From positions 464,432 to 528,431 of the forward strand of contig VWYX01000085.1 of assembly GCA_013396525.1 (NCBI GenBank): a stretch of 64,000 bases of DNA, in the 5' to 3' direction. This stretch comes from Chaetorhynchus papuensis. Its lineage: Eukaryota > Chordata > Aves > Passeriformes > Rhipiduridae. Shown piece after piece: positions 1 through 11,888 of the stretch. The stretch's first letter is position 1. Every line of letters starts with the position of its first letter. The notes below the pieces were generated by a model. It was not told the DNA's origin. It searched no databases and saw only the letters and a program-made list of their open reading frames with translations. A program made the position numbers and the translations under genes.

Positions 1-1116
1 TGCTAAAAGAACTCTGACATTTACAAATAATCATACGCTCAACAGTCCCTCCAGATAAGTGGGGGCTGCTCTGGAAAATGGGCTATGAACTTTATAAGTA
101 GTTTAGACAGGCCAAGAGGAACTATTGAATACATGTGGCTTCCTGTATATATTAATATAGAAAAATCCCTACACTGTACTGTTCCAAATCTTTAGTCACT
201 TTAGAAAACAACTCCAGGATCCAGAGTTTTGACAATACCTTGCCCTTTGTCTTAGCAGAGCTGTGCAAATCATTCGTTTGGGGCAGAAGTGTCAAAAAAT
301 GACTAACTCCTGTAAAATGATCAGAATTTCATTAACATTTCAAATGCTCTTTTTCACCATTTGAATCCCTGTCACAATGACTAAAATCTTTATAAAAAAT
401 CAAAACCTTTCTCACTATCTTTCATGTTAATAATGAACACTGGATAAAGAAGGATCTCCCAAAGTGGTATTTTAATTAATACACTTTGTGCTATAACTAG
501 CTTCTGGGAATTCAGATATGCTTGCACAGGGGGACTTTAAAATTTAAATTTTCCTAATAAGCTTTTTCTTACAGTTAACACTAATTGAGGACTACAGACA
601 AGAATGATTACTCTCCTACTAAAGTAATTCCTCAGTTGAATTCCTACAAGAATGCCTTTTGTTCTTTTGTGGGTTATAGTCACAATTTATATTCAGGAGT
701 GGAGTATTGTGATTTTGCTATCAATCTTTTTAGCAACCCTTTTTTTTTTCGGTACAGTTGTATAGTTTTGTTTGCTGTATTTGTTCCAAATTAGACAGAA
801 CAAGACCAGAGACCACAATAAAACCTGGTAAACAGTACTAGAGTAAACAGGTTTTGCTCTCTCAGAACACGAGTTGCTCAATTTATAAAGCTGAGTCTAA
901 ACTGAACATATAAGAGTAAATGAGTTATAATAATGCCAAAAGACAAAGAAAATATGAGTATAAATTCTACGTTGCAATGCTGTAGGGTATATTTTCTCAA
1001 GCTGAGTAGCTAGTAATAGGAGGAGACCAGAGACTGTGACTTTATCACTGCATGTAGTACCTCTGCTGTTTTCTTATTTCCATGTATTGGCTTTTGCAAC
1101 CTGCGTAACAGTGTTT
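1..1116. other. AT-rich non-coding sequence, nothing recognised
   Basis: No exon, transposon end or RNA gene is recognised here. Short open frames lack similarity to any protein I know and show no splice-site framing. The stretch ends at the target duplication of the LTR that follows. Confidence 0.6.
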
Positions 1117-1933
1117 ATATGTGTGGTGGTGTATCCCCCCCCACCCTCCCACTCCTTTCCTTCTGCAGTGGGATCTGAGGAAATGCTTGTTAGGCCTTGT
1201 CCTTGAAAACACCACCGGGCTCAGCTCTTTCTGACCTTATCAAAAAAACACTGTCCGCTCTCAGGAACTCCTAACAAGCTTCTGTTTTTCTCATGACCAG
1301 CCTTGGGAAATATTTCTCTGGCCTGAATGGCATAACATTCCTGTTCTCACGCTTTCGAAGAAAGTGCTGACCCAAACTGGGGCCAGCATGAAACCTTGCT
1401 ATGACTGAAGCCCATTCTCTTGTGACCCTATAAACAGCGGTCCAAAAGGGGCCCTTTGAGCTCTCCTGGGCTGCAATGGGCTGTGACCAGCATCGCCCTC
1501 TGAGGGGAACAACTCTCAGAGCCAGCAAACCCTCAGGTCTGCAGTACCTGGAGGATCCTCTGCCGAGACACCCAGCCGTGTCCTGGGCCAACAGCCTCAC
1601 TCCTCGAGGCCCGATCCTTCGCCCATCAGGAGACACAAAAGCATCCCAAGTGAGGATTTTCTCTGATCTCTGAGGGGAATTTTGCCACAGGTACCTTATC
1701 TTGCACTGACTCTTTCTGTCTGCGTGTATACCCTTTGCACATATGCTATAGCAAATCTGGAAGTCAGGTTAAGTTATGGTTATCATTTAGGCTAAGTGAT
1801 GTTAAGTGTTACTTCTCTGTTAGATTGTTCAGGTTAAGATATAAATTAAGGTATAAGTTAAGTTAAAGTACTGTTAAGTTTAAGTGTTGTTGAGCTTTAG
1901 GCCGCACTCCTTTTCATCCTTGTTTACTCTGTC

Positions 1934-1966
<33 letters not shown>

Positions 1967-2198
1967 TCCCCCCCGCCCCCCCCGGGTAGTTTCAATTTAT
2001 TTCTGTTTTGATTGTCTGGATATTGTTTGGTTTTGTTGTTGCTTGCTTTCCCTTGTTGTGCCTTAGTTGCCCTTGTAAGTAGAGTGAATCTTGCCAATGA
2101 ATCTGTTGTGCTCTGTAATCTAATATTAAATCTGACTTTTGCTCATACGCTTGCTGGTGATTTTTTGAGCAATCTCAAGCGTCGTTTGGGACAATATG
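1117..2198 (+). mobile_element. Solo LTR (ERVL-like) with 5-bp target-site duplication
   Basis: A retroviral long terminal repeat occupies 1122-2193 (1,072 bp). It starts TGTGGTGGTG and ends TTTGGGACA, giving the TG...CA termini of LTRs. The 5-bp sequence ATATG flanks it on both sides (1117-1121 and 2194-2198), a clean target duplication. Five bases is the usual size for ERVL-class integrases. A TATA box (CTATAAAC, 1428-1435) and an ATTAAA near 2125 fit a plus-strand U3-R-U5 order. The LTR also holds a C-rich start (about 1133-1152), a GTTAAG-rich stretch (about 1760-1890), an (AC)14 tract (1937-1965) and C7-G-C8 (1968-1983). No internal gag/pol sequence follows, so this is a solo LTR. A near-identical copy lies inverted at 10917-11883. 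The open frame of 121 codons on the minus strand at 1271-1636 lies inside the LTR and is not treated as a gene. Family name not assigned. Confidence 0.85.
1937..1965. repeat. (AC)14 microsatellite inside the LTR
   Basis: An uninterrupted AC dinucleotide run followed directly by two C runs (C7, G, C8). The inverted LTR copy has a shorter, interrupted version at about 11134-11155, so the tract differs in length between copies. Confidence 0.9.
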
Positions 2199-5100
2199 TT
2201 GGGATGTTACTTTTTACAGTCCTACTAGCAGGTAAATTCTTAAAAAATAAGTGGGCAATTCAGAGTACAGAGTATGTAAACCAAACTAATTGACTTTTGG
2301 TAAATCCCCTTCACCGTTTGTATTTAATTTCCAACACGCTTCCATGCTTTAGGTCGCTGGTTTAGGACACAATTGCTTTTATAATGCGCAGCACAAGCCA
2401 AAAGTGAGAGATTACTGAGAAACAAAACAATGCTTCGAAGTTGATTTTGCAAAGCCAGAGAGTTCCACAAAGCACTTTATATGTTTGTCTTTCCTAAGTG
2501 CTCACTTAGGAGATGGACTTTGCTAGGTAGACATGTAAAACCTGGGTGCATTTATGTAATGTACAAACAAAGTGACCACACAGCTGGTGAAATATTCTGC
2601 TTTTCTGGAACCTTCCAAATGCCTTGCACGGTAAATAAAGTGAAATTTATACACATGTACCATGATTCTGTCAATGAAATTAGGTTATTTCACCCTTTCA
2701 GGCAATTTTTTTTTAAACTAAGAAATTTTAATGGCGTTACAAATTAATTTATATTTATATTGTAATTTGATAGTGTATTTCTTTACTATGCAGAGGAACA
2801 GGTCCTATTAGATCAAAGTAAGACTAGAAATTCTGGCTGAACTTAGACTTTGTTTCAGAATAAAATATTCTGAAGGGATAGAGGGGAGAGTTTCCTTTTT
2901 TATTTATCACCTAAGACACTTAGCTTCTTTCCCAGAATGTGATCTTGTGATTCTTCAACAAAAACCTGGACAGATTATTTTGCAGTGCATATCATCCCTT
3001 ATCACTTTGTGAGATGTGACTAAATTTGCATGTCTACAGTTCTTCTCTTTGGGAGTACATAGCCATGGATATGCCAGTAAAAGTCCTGCTTAAATCATTT
3101 TTACCTGATAGTTTTGCAAAGAAAGAAAACACTAAAGTTTTATCTAGTTTTAGATGAACATTTAGTTTTGTCTAATCCAAGTAACATTAAATTGGATGTA
3201 CTTTCCTTAAGTTAAGCGAAGAGCCCAATCAATGGATTCCCCAGGCCTGTTCTAGTTGTAGCTGGTCTCCCAGTGATTGTCTCTTTTTATTTTTCCTTTC
3301 AAAGCCACAGCCTCACTCTGTACATGTCTTTGGCCTTTTTCCCTCTATGTCTTGCCAGTAACATTTGTGCATGGTGGTGGTGAGAGTTCCCTCTGTCTCA
3401 TAATGATCTGTTTTTTTTTTTTCCCTAATGCTAGATATCTGCATGCCTCATATTGTTTTCCAGTATTAAGATATATGAGTGATTACATCTGCTATGAGTG
3501 TGGGATGAAAACTGATGCTCCAGCCTTTCTAACACCCAGCTCAACAGGGTATTGCAATAAATTTCTTTTTAGGTATAGAGCAGTACACTGGAAGTTATCA
3601 ACAAACTGAGAGTTATTGTGGCAAATGTGGTGGCCCTCAGTCTGAGCTACTCTGAGATGGATTTCTCTCTGTAAGTTTGCTTTGCTATGTAGTTAGATGC
3701 TTGGATAAGGAATTAATTTCACCATATGATACCACTCCGCTGATCTTTCCAGCTTCATGTGAGTACTTGACACATTTGGCACATAGTAGATTGTAAAACA
3801 TTATTCCTGGTGATGAATGGTTGCTCATGAGTGGCTTTAATAATTACTGTAGATTTTAATATAAAGAACAAAATGTTGCATTTTATTTTCTAATTTGCCA
3901 TCTGGCGGGAAGTTTTCTTTTCCATATCTTTATAAAAACTCACCAAATATACACAGGCTTGAGCAAGAAACACAGAAATACCAGTCCATGCTTCCACTTT
4001 AGGGAATGGGCCCATTGCACTGCATCATACTGGACTATATCAACAACAGGGCTGTGGCATAGTTACGTTATTAATCAAAGAAATCAGAAATAGAGGGGAC
4101 ACATGCTAGGTCAGAATAATTCGCACAATATATTCTTAAATATTTCATGCCATTTGATCGAACTGTAGAGTTTAGAGAGGCAAAAAAATTCTTTGATTAT
4201 TTGATTCACTGGATAGTATTTGATTAGACATAGCTTTTCCTTGATTCTCTTCCTTGGCTTACTGTGAAATTTCATATTGATTTAAAAGATTTACATACAT
4301 TGATCTCAGAAATGAAATTGAGTCAAAGTTTCTGGTTTTTTCCAACAGCATGTGTCACACTTTGAATTCAGGGCCTGATTAGGCTGATATTTGCTCTAAG
4401 ATACTGAGTGTAAAAAAACCCCTATTTGGATATAGAAGCTGTTACTTATGAAAATAATATCCAGCAACCATGGAAGTCTTTTGATCTCAAGCTGTTACTG
4501 ACACTGACAGGGTAAGACATGGAAAGAGGAAATGAAAGCACGAAAAACCACAAGCAGAATGAAGAGCTGAAATTGTCCCCTTTGCCTCTTACTCACAATC
4601 ATCTTCCTTTTGCTTGAAGAGAGGTAAATACTTGCAAAATAAAAACTTAAGTATGTGATTTTGGCTTTCATTTAATAATGGGTACAAAGGAGATTTTGAG
4701 AAGACAGTAATCCACATTGATTGTAACACTTCATGATGGAATTTTTGTTTGTTTGTTTAATTTTCTTGATGCCACTTCCATTATATTTATGAGGATTTTG
4801 TTGATTTTAAGTGGGATTCAATTTTATTTTCTCAACAGATTATATATAAAATAAGATAAAATGAGCTGGGCAAAACTCCTTCAATAAATATTTTTTTTTT
4901 TTGTCTCTGTACGTCAATATTTCTTATGGGCCTCTTCTTAGTCTTTAACAGATGATAATGTTTTAAGAGTTCAATATACTTTTGTGTCCATTTGGGAAGG
5001 CCATTTAGATCATAAATGTATCAGGTGGTGCCAAGTATTGTCAATTAAAATGCAAAGGAGTTAGTCAGAGATCAAACATAGCCAGTAGTGGGGGAAAAAA

Positions 5101-6339
5101 AAACGTTTTGCTGGCCGGCACAGCTGGTTTTCTCTTTCCTTATTGATTCCTTCCTTTGATTTTTCTTTAAATACTTTTGGATAACTAATTCTATAAAAAG
5201 TCTAATTAAAACTGAAGGGAGAAACAAAGAACTCAAACTGAGCTTCAAGCCCAGTTTTGTATTTTCGAATACCCTTTTTGTGTGCATCTAACTGCCACTA
5301 AACCAGTGCAAATCTTTTACAGCTCTAGGATGGTGCTTACACTTCCTGAAAATTTTGCAATACAGCATCCTCTTACCTGCACCTCTGTCTCCCTCCCTTT
5401 GGTTCTAGGGGCGACTTCATTCAATTTCCACCAGTGTGAAATTCTTGCTTTTTGTGGACCTAATTCATTAGCAATAGAACGGAGAGAGCTGACTTAGCGA
5501 TGCTGTGCAACTGGCAGTTCAGGGAGAAACCCCACTGAACTCTATTACTCCCCTGAATACTTTAAAATCAGTCTCTTGTGTTACTTTCTTGGCTTGATTT
5601 TCTCTCAATATTTCAGATTGGGCTATTTCCTAAGTACTCTGTCCAGGTATTCAAACATCTGTTTCCAGAATTTTGCTCTCAAGAATTGCTCCTGCAACCT
5701 CAAATTCTTCACTTCTCTCTCATTATTATTTCCGTCACTGATTTCTGTACTGTAAGCAGAACTAAATGGTGCCAGCTCCTCATTTGCACTTCTGATCTGG
5801 CTTGGATGACTATGTCTATATTATCCCTTGTATGCATTTTATACACCATAAACAAAATTTGGGACAGCAGAGTCAGCAGAGATTACTTGTACTTACCTTT
5901 TCCTGAAACCAAACTTAAGCATACAAATGTGATTCGACCTTGTGAAAGGAGATTCTTGGGCCTTTCCAAGTACCCCAAGTTCTCTCACCCATCCCGTGTT
6001 CTACTTAAAATCACCATATGTAGTTGGGATAGATAGATGGAGGCTGTTCAGCCATATCTTGAGGGGCTGGGGCTGTTTGCACTTCAGATAAATATGTGAC
6101 TAAGTGGGTTTCAAAGTGCCTGCAGTACAAGCAGACAAAGCAGAGTTTGCTTAGAGCACGGTGGCTGAGTCACTGCAAAGCAAGCCCCATTTATGTCTCA
6201 CAAGTCAGCACTTTGCATACCTGCTGAATGTAGCCTTTAGCCCATATTTACAGATAGGGATACCCTCCCTACTGACCAGTCCTACAGGATACACTACCTC
6301 AGGTATTGGTGTCTTTGCTCTTAGGGCAAAGAGAAGGAA
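2199..6339. other. Non-coding sequence, nothing recognised
   Basis: Ordinary AT-rich sequence with short homopolymer runs (for example T runs near 3411 and 4890). No coding exon or full repeat was identified. Confidence 0.5.
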
Positions 6340-6974
6340 TGATGTCCTGGACTGCACTGACAAAGCATTGCCAACAGACAAAGGAAGGAAACTCTGCTGC
6401 CCCACTCAGCACTGGTACCCGGTACCGGTGAGTACTACACTGCATCTGGAGTGCTGTGTCCCACTCTGGATACCCCAGTGCAACAGAAATATGGACATAC
6501 TGGGCCTTCCACTGGAGGGCCATCAGGATGCTGGAGGGACTGGAGCATGTCTTCAGTAAGGAAAGGCTGAGAGAGCTGGGACTGTGCAGCCTGGAGAAGA
6601 GAAGGCTCAGAGGGATTTCATCAGTGTGTAGGAATTCCTCAAGTGAGGGGGCAAAGGGTACAGAGCCAGGCTCTTATCAACAGTGCCCAGTGACAGGACA
6701 GGGGCAGTGGGCACACACTGACACACAGGAAGTTCCCTCTGAACATCAGGAAAGAGCTTTTTACTGTGAGGGTGACTGAGCACTGACACAGGTTACCCAG
6801 GGAGGTTGTGGAGTCTCTGTTCTTGGAGATATTCAAAATTCACCTGAACATGGTTGTGGGCAGCCCGTTGTATGTGGCCCTGCTTGAGCAAGGGGGTTGG
6901 AGAAAATGGCCTCCAGAGGTCCCTTCCCTCCTCAACCATCCTATGTTGATGATGTTGTCCTGTGATTCTATAAT
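6340..6974 (+). mobile_element. CR1 LINE fragment, 5'-truncated, plus strand
   Basis: This is the 3' part of a CR1 retrotransposon: the end of the reverse-transcriptase region, the 3' UTR, and the terminal GATTCTAT-type end at about 6963-6974. Diagnostic stretches include the 'gagagctgggactg...cagcctggagaag' segment near 6570-6600, the 'aggaaagagctttttactgtgag' segment near 6748-6771 and the 'cctgcttgagca' segment near 6880. The reading frame is broken by stops and indels, so it is a dead 5'-truncated copy, as most avian CR1s are. A palindromic insertion (CCGGTACCGG, about 6418-6427) interrupts it near the 5' end. The upstream limit is approximate. Confidence 0.9.
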
Positions 6975-9507
6975 TAATTTTAAACATAAAAGTCCAGCAC
7001 AGTTCCTGGCAGAACCTGAACATGCCCTTGTGCTATTATTTCTATGTCAGAGCTACAGTGTATTATGAATGAGTAGATACCTTTTAGGTCATTCAGTTTC
7101 CCTACGTTCAGACCTCAAACTTTTTGGACCTTGGACCTTGTATTTGAGTAGTCATTTTAGCTCTTTCCAGTTCTGTACTTCCCTCAAAGTCCTCCACTGA
7201 AATCTCAAATGTAATTTCCATCAGCTGATGTGTTTAATCGTCCATTATCTTAATCAGTCATCTTTTGTATATGTTATCCCATAGTTGTGTGTGTGCCAGT
7301 TCAGTTAATATGCTTGATGCATAAACATCTGGTTATTGCTAACAAAATGATTAGTGTTTTTGCCATAAACAGAAACAAAAATTAGAAGCAAATGCTGCCG
7401 CTGGCAATCTTTGAGGTAATTGGTTTTTTCTTGCCAATGGCTTACAATTACTGTGTAGCTATTTTTGTATATAACAGATTTCATAGTTCTAGTAGGAGGG
7501 ATGAGGTCACCATTTCATATCTATGGAGATATGCAGTACTCTACTTGATACAGTAATTTACAGGAGCTCTGCACTGTTCCTGTTTGCGCTGTGAATTCAG
7601 AAATCTGTACTTGCTATCAAAATAGCATATGCACACTCTGTAAGGCAAATCCTCCCCTTTTTTGTTTGCTGAAGAGAAATTCTTTCTTTTCTAGTAACAT
7701 TTCAAGGCTTTTGTTTGCAGCTTTAAAAATCCTGCCATTCTTGCCTGTTTGAGGAAACATAATTTTAATAAAAAGCATTGTTTATTTATGAAATATTCCC
7801 ATTACTGCTATGGATCATTAAACCACCATGAAAACAGCAGAGAAGTTGAATTTTGATGCTGCTGTGGTACAGATGATTTATGTCCTTATGATTCTTTTTG
7901 TAATGCTTTGTGAAGTGATATTGACAGACAAAAGGTTTTCTACATGCAATATGATTGTAGGCCTTGGCAAGGAAACTATTTTAGTTTCATTTTCAGATAG
8001 ACAAGATTTTTTAAAAACAAAAATTCTTCCTTTCCTAGTAATCAGTTTTAGCTGCAGTTCTTTTAAATTACCAGTAGAAAACCTTTGTGTGAGTGGAAGG
8101 ACATCCTTAAAGGTATGAAAAAATTTCTTGGTTCAGTTGGCTGCATGCTAAATAATCAAGACTGAAAAGTACTATCCAACCAAAACTAGCTGAAAACCAG
8201 GTGACTCGATATGGACATGCATTGTTGTTGAATATCAGAACAACAAAACAAGCTTATTGTGCCTTTTTCTCACAGCAACTCCATAATTCCAGAAATATTA
8301 ATAATAAAAAGGTATAAATTCTTCTCTACACTTGAGAGTAGGTGTGAAATATCATTTTTATATGTTTTGATCATGCTGTCTATGACTATTAATCTATCTG
8401 CTGTGGGGTAGAAAAACAGACTGAGAAATCTTTTTTTTTTCAGGCTCTGCCATTCATTTTGCAGGATGTGAACTTTCTTCCCCTTAATAATACCTAGAAA
8501 AGTGGTCTTAAAAGGCTTGACCTAGGTGCTTGGCTTTCTGACTAAAGAAGGCTACACATAACTGGTGTAGAAAAAAATGTGATCCCTTGTTCTCTGTAGA
8601 TGCTAAAGCTCTCTTTTATCTTTTCGTGGGTTCAGAATGTGCTTCCAAAGCCATCAGCCTGACCTCACTATTCTTACAGTTTCTTACGTTATTCTGAGAT
8701 TCTTACAGTTACTATGCAAACCTTTCCTTCATCGCAAAGAGGATTTTGCTTGAAGGAGTTGTACAGAAGGTTCATTGCAGTCAGGAAACTTGTAAATAGG
8801 AGCAGAGAGCGAAACAATGACGTGGTAAATGCCATTACAAAAATTCTGTTGGTATTTGCCTAACAACCCTCCTGAAATCCATGCAGGACCTGAAAGAGTA
8901 CTCCTTTTTCTTCTTATACAAGCTATTGTAATATATTAAACAGCAAAGGCATTCAATCTCAGAGCTTTTTAGTAAGGCATGAAGGGACTGCTCCATAGTC
9001 TTCTCTTACTTCTACATTGCTTAATTAACCAGTGACACTTAGTTACTTATTAAGAGTTATCATTCTCTATCCAAATCTTACTAACAGGTGACGAAAAATG
9101 TGTCACAATTACAGCTGTCAGAAGTGTAATAATCTATTGTAGCTTTTTCATTAGTGAGTTCTTCCATGTTTGTTAGCCTGTCACTTGGTCAAGAACTGTG
9201 AGGGGAACAGATCTCTCTCTGCAGTAGCTTCTTCCAAATAAAACTTTATGAAAAGTGGTAACAGTAAATCTTGTGCTGCCAAAGTGGCTGCGGAGTCCTT
9301 TGGCATCTGAGCCTCTGCCCAGAGAGGACGTTTTCCCTGACTGGCTGTGCTACCTTTCCACTCAGGTCCCCAGAAGTGTAAGTTGTCATTGTTTTGGGTA
9401 CAGAGTACTGGCTTACAGGAACAGCTTTGTAAGTGTTCTTTCCTTGTTGAAATACAATCAAGCAAAATACTTGAGAAACTTGACAAGAAATGTTTTTTTG
9501 TAAAAAC
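6975..9507. other. Non-coding sequence, nothing recognised
   Basis: AT-rich sequence without a recognisable exon or element. A 96-codon open frame at 7828-8118 has no recognisable domain and no supporting signals. Confidence 0.5.
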
Positions 9508-9584
9508 GAAGAAGAAGAAGAAGAAGAAGAAGAAGAAGAAGAAGAAGAAGAAGAAGAAGAAGAAGAAGAAGAAGAAGAAGAAGA
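9508..9584 (+). repeat. (GAA)25 trinucleotide repeat
   Basis: Twenty-five uninterrupted GAA units followed by a partial unit, GAA on the plus strand and TTC on the minus strand. The tract is a pure purine/pyrimidine mirror repeat. It produces artefactual poly-Lys, poly-Ser and poly-Phe open frames in the surrounding track, none of which is a gene. Confidence 0.98.
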
Positions 9585-10911
9585 GACTGTCATGATCTGT
9601 GACTGCCTTAATAGGCATCCATCTGCTATGTGACTTCATAGCTTGAGAATGCTATGCTGCATCCATCTGCTGTGTGACTACAGATAGCTTTCTGAAATGC
9701 CTAAAGAAAAGGATCTCACTCCGTAACTCAGGCTTAGAAGACTTAAAAGATGAAATGGGACATGATGAAGTGTCAAAGAGGGAAGGTTCATCTACAGCTA
9801 TTCAGGAAAACAAAATTCTGACTTGTCTATACAATTCCTGGAGGATGCTCCAGTCTGGGATGTCTGACTGGCTGTTGAAGAGGTCCAGTCCCAGCTGGAA
9901 GAGAAAGGTAACATTTTCTGTGACCAGCAGGACTGGAGACAAAGCCCAACACTTCTAGAACCGGAGTTGCTACTGACACTCTTCAAAAAGAGTGAGGCTT
10001 GGAAAGTCAGAGGAAGGGTACTCACAGAAGCAGCAAGTAAGACCTGCAAAGAAATCTAACTGCCCTACCTTTTCTTAAAAATACTGCTGTAAACCAGAAA
10101 CTGAACCAAAAGTGTGACGTTCATCAGGTTTCCGGAATCTCTGCACACTGTCTGTCTGCCTGTTGTGTTCTCTGCTTTGTCAATGTTTTAAATTCCAACT
10201 GTCCTCTGTCATCTCTTCTAAAGCATTCAGATAATGAAGAATTCCTCCAATAGATCTTACATGTATTTACTGTAATTAAGTGTAACTTGGAAGTATATGA
10301 TTTTGACAAAGTTACCTTCCTCTGCGTATTTTGAGTGAACAAAAAATGTGAAACAGCTACCAGACATTGTATCTTAGAAAAGATCTGGTCTGTAGTCTCT
10401 AGCAAGCATGGGATGAACCCTCCTAGAATAGAGCACTGAACATCTAAATTGTAGGACTCAGGCTTGTGCCCTTGGGCCCTTGGTCCTACAGGGAAGTAAA
10501 ACTTCTTTGTGCACCAGCTCACTGTTCTCACTCACTCTGATGGTTTCCATTAGAAGGAAATTATATCTGCTGTCCTGTAAAGCCCCTGTTTTGGACAATG
10601 AGAAAGTCAAGTGTACTGATGAAATCCCTTGACCTCAGCAAATATCATTAATAAGTTACAAAAAAAGCACCATGTTTCTGCTAAAAAGGATTTAGCATAT
10701 GAGACCTTCCTCTTTACCCTTCCCAGTAAGTAAAAGGTGAGGATGATGTAGAAAGGTGTCATTACTCAAGTTCATGGGTATGTCAGTCCCCAGGGCAGGG
10801 TTGTCCTAAGGATAAAACTTGGAGGCATGTAGATGATGCATACCATTATATTAAATTAATTAGTTGCCATGTATTAACTATATGCATGAATTGATATTAT
10901 TTTTACTGTTA
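9585..10911. other. Non-coding sequence with a short direct repeat
   Basis: A 21-bp segment beginning GCATCCATCTGCT occurs twice, at 9615-9635 and 9659-9679 (44-bp period), just beside the GAA tract. Otherwise no element or exon is recognised. A 135-codon minus-strand frame at 10124-10531 is unrecognised and probably fortuitous. Confidence 0.5.
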
Positions 10912-10916
10912 TATGA

Positions 10917-11883
10917 TATCCCGAACGAGCGTGCTTGAGATTGCTCAAAAAATCACCAGCAAGCGTATGAGCAAAAGTCAGATTTAATATTAGACTACAA
11001 AGCACAACAGATTCATTGACAAGATTCACTCTACTTACAAGGGCAACTAAGGCACAACAAGGGAAAGCAAGCAACAACAAAACCAAACAATATCCAGACA
11101 ATCAAAACAGAAATGAATTGAAACTACCTAGGGGGGTGTGTGTGTGTCTGTGTGTAAAGACAGAGTAAACAAGGATGAAAAGGAGTGCGGCCTAAAGTTC
11201 AACAACACTTAAACTTAACAGTACTTTAACTTAACTTATACCTTAATTTATATCTTAACCTAAACAATCTAACAGAGAAATAACACTTAACATCACTTAG
11301 CCTAAATGATAACCATAACTTAACCTGACTTCCAGATTTGCTATAGCATATGTGCAAAGGGTATNNNNNNNNNNNNNNNNNNNNNNNNNNNNNNNNNNNN
11401 NNNNNNNNNNNNNNNNNNNNNNNNNNNNNNNNNNNNNNNNNNNNNNNNNNNNNNNNNNNNNNNNNNNNNNNNNNNNNNNNNNNNNNNNNNNNNNNNNNNN
11501 NNNNNNNNNNNNNNNNNNNNNNNNNNNNNNNNNNNNNNNNNNNNNNNNNNNNNNNNNNNNNNNNNNNNNNNNNNNNNNNNNNNNNNNNNNNNNNNNNNNN
11601 NNNNNNNNNNNNNNNNNNNNNNNNNNNNNNNNNNNNNNNNNNNNNNNNNNNNNNNNNNNNNNNNNNNNNNNNNNNNNNNNNNNNNNNNNNNNNNNNNNNN
11701 NNNNNNNNNNNNNNNNNNNNNNNNNNNNNNNNNNNNNNNNNNNNNNNNNNNNNNNNNNNNNNNNNNNNNNNNNNNNNNNNNNNNNNNNNNNNNNNNNNNN
11801 NNNNNNNNNNNNNNNNNNNNNNNNNNNNNNNNNNNNNNNNNNNNNNNNNGAAAGGAGTGGGGGGGCGGGCATGCACCACCACA
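10917..11883 (-). mobile_element. Second copy of the ERVL-like LTR, inverted, interrupted by an assembly gap
   Basis: The reverse complement of 10917-11364 matches the 3' half of the LTR at 1122-2193, and that of 11850-11883 matches its 5' end (TGTGGTGGTGCAT). The central part is hidden by a run of N. Outside the microsatellite and C runs I count fewer than about ten substitutions in roughly 400 bp, so the two copies are close to 98 percent alike by eye. The flanks (10912-10916 TATGA and 11884-11888 AATGG) match at only 3 of 5 positions, so no intact target duplication is visible. The last bases read GGGATA instead of GGGACA. It is probably an independent solo LTR, minus strand. Confidence 0.85.
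11365..11849. other. Assembly gap (485 N)
   Basis: A run of N lies inside the inverted LTR copy. The corresponding interval of the intact plus-strand copy (about 1160-1727) is about 568 bp, so the gap size may be underestimated. Open frames reported across it are only translated N. Confidence 0.97.
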
Positions 11884-11888
11884 AATGG

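Noticed and set aside
1271..1636. 121-codon minus-strand frame
   Set aside because: It lies within the LTR at 1122-2193, on the opposite strand, with no recognised protein content.
5578..6036. 152-codon plus-strand frame
   Set aside because: Composition is like random AT-rich translation (many Leu, Ser, Phe, Ile), no domain or splice framing was found.
9181..9639. Open frames of up to 152 codons with poly-Phe, poly-Ser or poly-Lys
   Set aside because: They are translations of the (GAA)25 tract in different frames, with no conserved domain.
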